From NCBI RefSeq assembly GCF_000292525.1, contig NZ_AEYF01000045.1, positions 310,001 to 374,000 of the forward strand: 64,000 nt of DNA. Reading direction: 5' to 3'. A program made the translations under genes and the position numbers. The DNA is from Rhizobium sp. CCGE 510. Lineage in GTDB: Bacteria > Pseudomonadota > Alphaproteobacteria > Rhizobiales > Rhizobiaceae. Below, piece after piece: positions 60,953 to 64,000 of this stretch. The notes beneath the pieces are model-generated. The model ran no database searches. It was not told where the DNA came from and was given only the letters and a program-made list of their open reading frames with translations. The stretch's first letter is position 1. Each line of letters starts with the position of its first letter.

Positions 60953-61858
60953 TCAAGGGCCTTCATAGAATCTTCCGTAAATTTCTTCGCCGTAGTGAGA
61001 ACCTGTTTCGCCGGCGCTACGAGTGCGCAAATAGATGGCGCGGTATTCCCTGTCCCAGTCGGTCCGCGATATCATCGCGTCTTCAATGCCTCGTGCCACC
61101 ATCGACGGCACTGCACCTTGCAGAACAAAAGATAAATAATAATTCAAATACTTTTTCCTGCACACGTAGGCCTTAATATCCGTCACCATAAACACAGCCA
61201 GATCCGGATTTGCTGTATATATATATTTATATATTGCCGGTAGAACCTGGGAATAATTCAGATTGGTGTAATCGTCAAAGACAGCAATACCTCCTGGCGA
61301 CAAGAGTTCATTGCACATTTTAATTTCCTGAAATGTGGTTCTATAAGCATGACTGGAATCGACATGTATGAACCGGCAATTCTTCCGGAGCTTCTTATAG
61401 TCCGGATAGCGCGAGCGAAACTCCTCCGATCTGCAGCGGATAAATTCCATGTCGGGATTTATTGCCCTTATTTTTTCCACTTCCAGGTAGTCGGCAACAT
61501 CAACGAGAACGAACTTTTCCGATGGCCTGACTCGTGGCGCAATGATTGCGGCGGAGCGGCCTTTGTAGGTTCCAAACTCAACAATGCTACCTGAGATTTC
61601 GGGATTTGATGACTGAAGTGATAGCAAACTATCCATTGCGGCCATTGAAAACGGGGAAAGCATCCCGTCAATCTGATCTGCAACATTTCGCGAGGACAGG
61701 AACCGCTCTGCGTCGGATTGAACTGCCGTTCCATCCCACGCAAGCAGGTTCTTATGGCTGGGACTTCTACGACTTCTGATTGCCTCAATTATGGGCTTTG
61801 GCAGCACCGTTTTGGCCGCCGATATAATGTGCTGCTTCGTAGACACCCGATACTCCAA
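60953..61858 (-). CDS. Class I SAM-dependent methyltransferase-like protein
   Basis: A 301-residue protein. SIVEFGTYKGRSAAIIAPRV is the glycine-rich S-adenosylmethionine-binding strand, followed by KFVLVDVADYLEVEK, RFIHVDSSHAYRTTFQEIK and LLSPGGIAVFDDYTN, the arrangement of the Methyltransf_24/TylF-like group, in which acidic residues bind a metal. Many lysine, tyrosine and AT-rich codons set it apart from its neighbours, which is a sign of transfer. It sits between two copies of the lacI/rhamnosidase promoter region. Target unknown; carbohydrate or surface-glycan methylation is a guess. Confidence 0.75.
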   Translation of the reverse strand: MEYRVSTKQHIISAAKTVLPKPIIEAIRSRRSPSHKNLLAWDGTAVQSDAERFLSSRNVADQIDGMLSPFSMAAMDSLLSLQSSNPEISGSIVEFGTYKGRSAAIIAPRVRPSEKFVLVDVADYLEVEKIRAINPDMEFIRCRSEEFRSRYPDYKKLRKNCRFIHVDSSHAYRTTFQEIKMCNELLSPGGIAVFDDYTNLNYSQVLPAIYKYIYTANPDLAVFMVTDIKAYVCRKKYLNYYLSFVLQGAVPSMVARGIEDAMISRTDWDREYRAIYLRTRSAGETGSHYGEEIYGRFYEGP

Positions 61859-62002
61859 ATCTTCAATAGTAACGTGTATGAAAATTCGACTTAACTCAGT
61901 TTAGCGCGAGAGGCAAAAGGGTTTACGAAACGAGGCCGCACATTTCGCTACGAGTTCGCATAAAGTGCGCCATAGGTCTCTTGCGCCACTGTGAGTAAGC
62001 CT

Positions 62003-62130
62003 AGGCCCGGTGGCAACCTGGCCGAGTTCCCTGCCCGGCTGATCGATGCTGGCGAGATTGACAAGGCCGAAGGCTGATGACGGCGAGGTCGTCAGGCACG
62101 GGCACATCGAACACGGCGCGCGAGGCCTGA
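62003..62130 (-). pseudogene. Decayed second copy of the LacI regulator gene
   Basis: On the minus strand it reads SSAFGLVNLASIDQPGRELGQVATG (part: FGLVNLASIDQPGRELGQVA), matching the C-terminal part of the intact LacI gene at 59790-59870. Pieces matching lacI 59880-59910 and 59961-59980 follow, with the DNA between them deleted. No full frame remains. Confidence 0.85.
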
Positions 62131-62245
62131 GACCGGCAACGAAATTTCTATTGCACTTCCTAAAAAAATGTAGAACGTTATATGGAGAACGTTCTACACT
62201 TCATTGGGAGCATTTGATGAACTTTCAGCCGGCAGCCATCAGCGG
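62131..62245. repeat. Promoter/5' end duplication, copy B
   Basis: Direct repeat of 60795-60909 with 111 of 115 bases identical. This copy keeps the ATG of the rhamnosidase. Confidence 0.9.
62169..62198. promoter_or_regulatory. LacI-type operator, copy B
   Basis: The same 11-bp inverted repeat as at 60833-60862 (arms 62169-62179 and 62188-62198), 18 bases before the rhamnosidase ATG, placed to block its transcription or translation start region. Confidence 0.7.
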
Positions 62246-64000
62246 CAATCTCGTTTCGCGCGCCTGGTCGGGAGAGATGATCGCGCCGCTCTCGGATGGC
62301 GGTCAGGGAACCGCCGCGAGCTTCGTCTGCAAAACCTTCGAACATGATGGCGCCGGGCTTCCGGTCGAACTGTTCATCTCCGCACTTGGCCTTTACCGCT
62401 GCTTCATCAACGGCGCCCGCGTCGGCGACGATCTGTTGACGCCAGGCTGGACGAACTACGACGATCGCATTGCCTATCAGCGATACGATGTCTCGCACCT
62501 GCTCAAGTCGGGCCCGAACCGCATCGAAATCTGGCTTGCCGACGGATGGTACCGGTCACCTTTGATGTGGGGCGCCAAAGCGATCCCGAACACCTGGGGT
62601 GACAGGATCGGCGCCATTGCCGATCTGCTCGGACCGGGCGGCACCGTTCTTTGCACCGACACCACGTGGCGCAGCGGCGTTCTGCCGATCTTGAAATCGG
62701 GAATCTATTTCGGCGAGATCTACGATGCCCGCGCGGAAAACCGCGTCGAGACCCATGGCACCGAGAGATTGCCATTCGACAACGGCCTGCTCGTCGCACA
62801 TGAAACTGCGGCAGTGCGGGAATTGCAACCGCTCGCCCCTGTTGAAAGCTGGACCGACGACGATGGCAGGACCGTCTACGATTTCGGCCAGAATGTCGGT
62901 GGTTATATCAGGTATACGGTCCGGGGAGCTGCCGGCGCCGAAGTGCGGGTGGAGCATTCGGAAGTGCTCGGTCCCGATCGCCATTTCGACAATCGCAATT
63001 ATCGCACGGCCGTGGCGCAGACCGCCTATACGCTGCGCGGCGACGGCGACGAAACCTATGCGCCGCATTTCACCTTCCACGGCTTCCGTTATGCCAGAGT
63101 GACAATCAAGGGCGATGCTAAGGTTGTCGCAATCGCCTCCATCCCGATCTCGTCGGTGCCTGAGCCGGCCGGCGGTTTCACCTCGGGCAATGCGCTCGTC
63201 AATCGCCTCGTTGAGAATACCATCTGGTCACAGCGCGCCAATTTCGTCGAAGTACCCACAGATTGCCCGCAGCGCGACGAACGCCTGGGCTGGACCGGCG
63301 ACGCCCAGGTGTTTGCCGCAACCGCATGCTGGCTGAGCGACAGTCAGTCTTTCCTCCGGAAGTATCTGCGCGATGTGATGGCCGACCAGCGCGAGGACGG
63401 CGCCGTCTCGCATTTTTCGCCGGATCCGACCCGTCTGCATCCCGCTGATTTCCCGGGCTATGCCGGCTCGACCGGCTGGGGCGATGCGATCGTCGTCATC
63501 CCCTGGGTCCTCTATACCCATTACGGCGATCGGGCCGTCCTGGCCGAGTGCCTAGATTCCATGGTCCGCTGGGTCGATTTCGTCTGGTCGATCTCGGATG
63601 GGCCGCTGGTGCGCCCTCCATCCCGCTGGGGCGACCGCGGCTTTACCTTCGGCGATTGGCTGCAACCGGTCGGCGACAACCGCAAACCGCGACCGACAAT
63701 CGCCGACGATTGCGCGGCCACACTTTATCACTTCATCTCGACCGACCTTCTGGCCAGGATTGCCGCCGTTCTCGGCGAACACGAGCTTGAAGATCAGATG
63801 AAGCGGCGCGCCGGCGAGATCCGGCAGACATTCGCCAACGAGTTCATTACCCCGGCCGGCCGGCTGGCCCATAACGACCAGACATCCTATGCGCTGGCCT
63901 TCCTCCACGACCTGATACCGGCCGAGCATGATGAGGCCGCCCGGCAGCATTTCCGGCAGGTGATCATCGACGCCGACTACAAGATCGGCACCGGTTTTAT
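62217..64000 (+). CDS. Alpha-L-rhamnosidase (GH78), N-terminal part
   Basis: An open frame of 594 codons from the ATG at 62217 (GGGAG upstream) runs off the window. It includes the beta-domain segment ISALGLYRCFINGARVGDD, TPGWTNYDDRIAYQRYDVS, DFGQNVGGYIRYTVRG, HFTFHGFRYARV, and the catalytic-domain signature FVEVPTDCPQRDERLGWTGD, whose acidic residues form the GH78 active site. These enzymes remove terminal alpha-L-rhamnose from plant glycosides and pectin fragments. No signal peptide, so likely cytoplasmic. The neighbouring LacI protein is the likely regulator. Confidence 0.95.
   Translation, partial: MNFQPAAISGNLVSRAWSGEMIAPLSDGGQGTAASFVCKTFEHDGAGLPVELFISALGLYRCFINGARVGDDLLTPGWTNYDDRIAYQRYDVSHLLKSGPNRIEIWLADGWYRSPLMWGAKAIPNTWGDRIGAIADLLGPGGTVLCTDTTWRSGVLPILKSGIYFGEIYDARAENRVETHGTERLPFDNGLLVAHETAAVRELQPLAPVESWTDDDGRTVYDFGQNVGGYIRYTVRGAAGAEVRVEHSEVLGPDRHFDNRNYRTAVAQTAYTLRGDGDETYAPHFTFHGFRYARVTIKGDAKVVAIASIPISSVPEPAGGFTSGNALVNRLVENTIWSQRANFVEVPTDCPQRDERLGWTGDAQVFAATACWLSDSQSFLRKYLRDVMADQREDGAVSHFSPDPTRLHPADFPGYAGSTGWGDAIVVIPWVLYTHYGDRAVLAECLDSMVRWVDFVWSISDGPLVRPPSRWGDRGFTFGDWLQPVGDNRKPRPTIADDCAATLYHFISTDLLARIAAVLGEHELEDQMKRRAGEIRQTFANEFITPAGRLAHNDQTSYALAFLHDLIPAEHDEAARQHFRQVIIDADYKIGTGF

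Noticed and set aside
60795..62245. The 115-base repeats as terminal repeats of a transposon carrying the methyltransferase
   Set aside because: They are direct, contain the native promoter and gene start, and no transposase or integrase lies between them.
62725..63801. Many short frames suggesting a fragmented gene at the right end
   Set aside because: The long GH78 frame from 62217 runs continuously to the window edge; it simply has no stop within the window.

Overview
The window looks like a chromosome or large-plasmid segment of a GC-rich alphaproteobacterium of the Rhizobium/Agrobacterium type. The signs are dense catabolic operons fed by ABC and TRAP importers, many LacI and AraC regulators, and start codons overlapping the preceding stop. 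No rRNA, tRNA, CRISPR array or replication origin was seen. The assignment is inferred from gene content, not from a database search.

Layout. 1-5237: end of a TRAP transporter, two Gfo/Idh/MocA dehydrogenases and two TIM-barrel sugar isomerases, probably one sugar-derivative pathway. 5489-7314: divergent AraC regulator and short-chain dehydrogenase. 7364-9688: wrecked glutathione S-transferase gene next to an IS30-type element with perfect 17-bp inverted repeats and an unrecognised passenger gene. 9878-10699: VCBS/cadherin-like protein. 10785-20008: branched-chain 2-oxoacid dehydrogenase operon with isoleucine-arm enzymes and a divergent AraC/OruR-type regulator. 19992-20661: PemK/Phd toxin-antitoxin pair. 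20816-26726: leucine-arm operon (isovaleryl-CoA dehydrogenase, methylcrotonyl-CoA carboxylase) ending in a MaoC hydratase and a CitE-like lyase instead of the usual LiuC and LiuE.

26732-34737 is an efflux island: outer-membrane lipoprotein, CpxA/CpxR-like two-component system, and RND adaptor plus pump. Near-identical double CpxR-type boxes lie in front of the outer-membrane gene and of the pump. 34851-49729 is an oligosaccharide-use locus: Opp/Dpp-type importer, GH39-like hydrolase, IolB-like isomerase, sugar isomerase, hydroxyacid dehydrogenase and enolase-superfamily enzyme, divergent from a LacI regulator and a GH29 alpha-L-fucosidase. Three LacI-type operators lie between. 49862-58134 is a sulfur-scavenging operon (MsuE, SfnG, SfnB) built around a complete Liv-type ABC importer. 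58465-64000 holds an M24 peptidase, a LacI regulator and a GH78 alpha-L-rhamnosidase running off the window. The regulator and rhamnosidase are now separated by an AT-rich methyltransferase gene flanked by a 115-bp duplication of their shared promoter and a decayed second lacI.

Overall the segment is a scavenging toolkit for plant-derived sugars, branched-chain amino acids and organosulfur compounds, plus a stress-regulated efflux pump. The least ordinary points are the promoter duplication around the methyltransferase, the paired CpxR-type boxes, the MaoC/CitE replacement in the leucine operon, the Liv transporter inside a sulfone operon, and the passenger-carrying IS30-type element.
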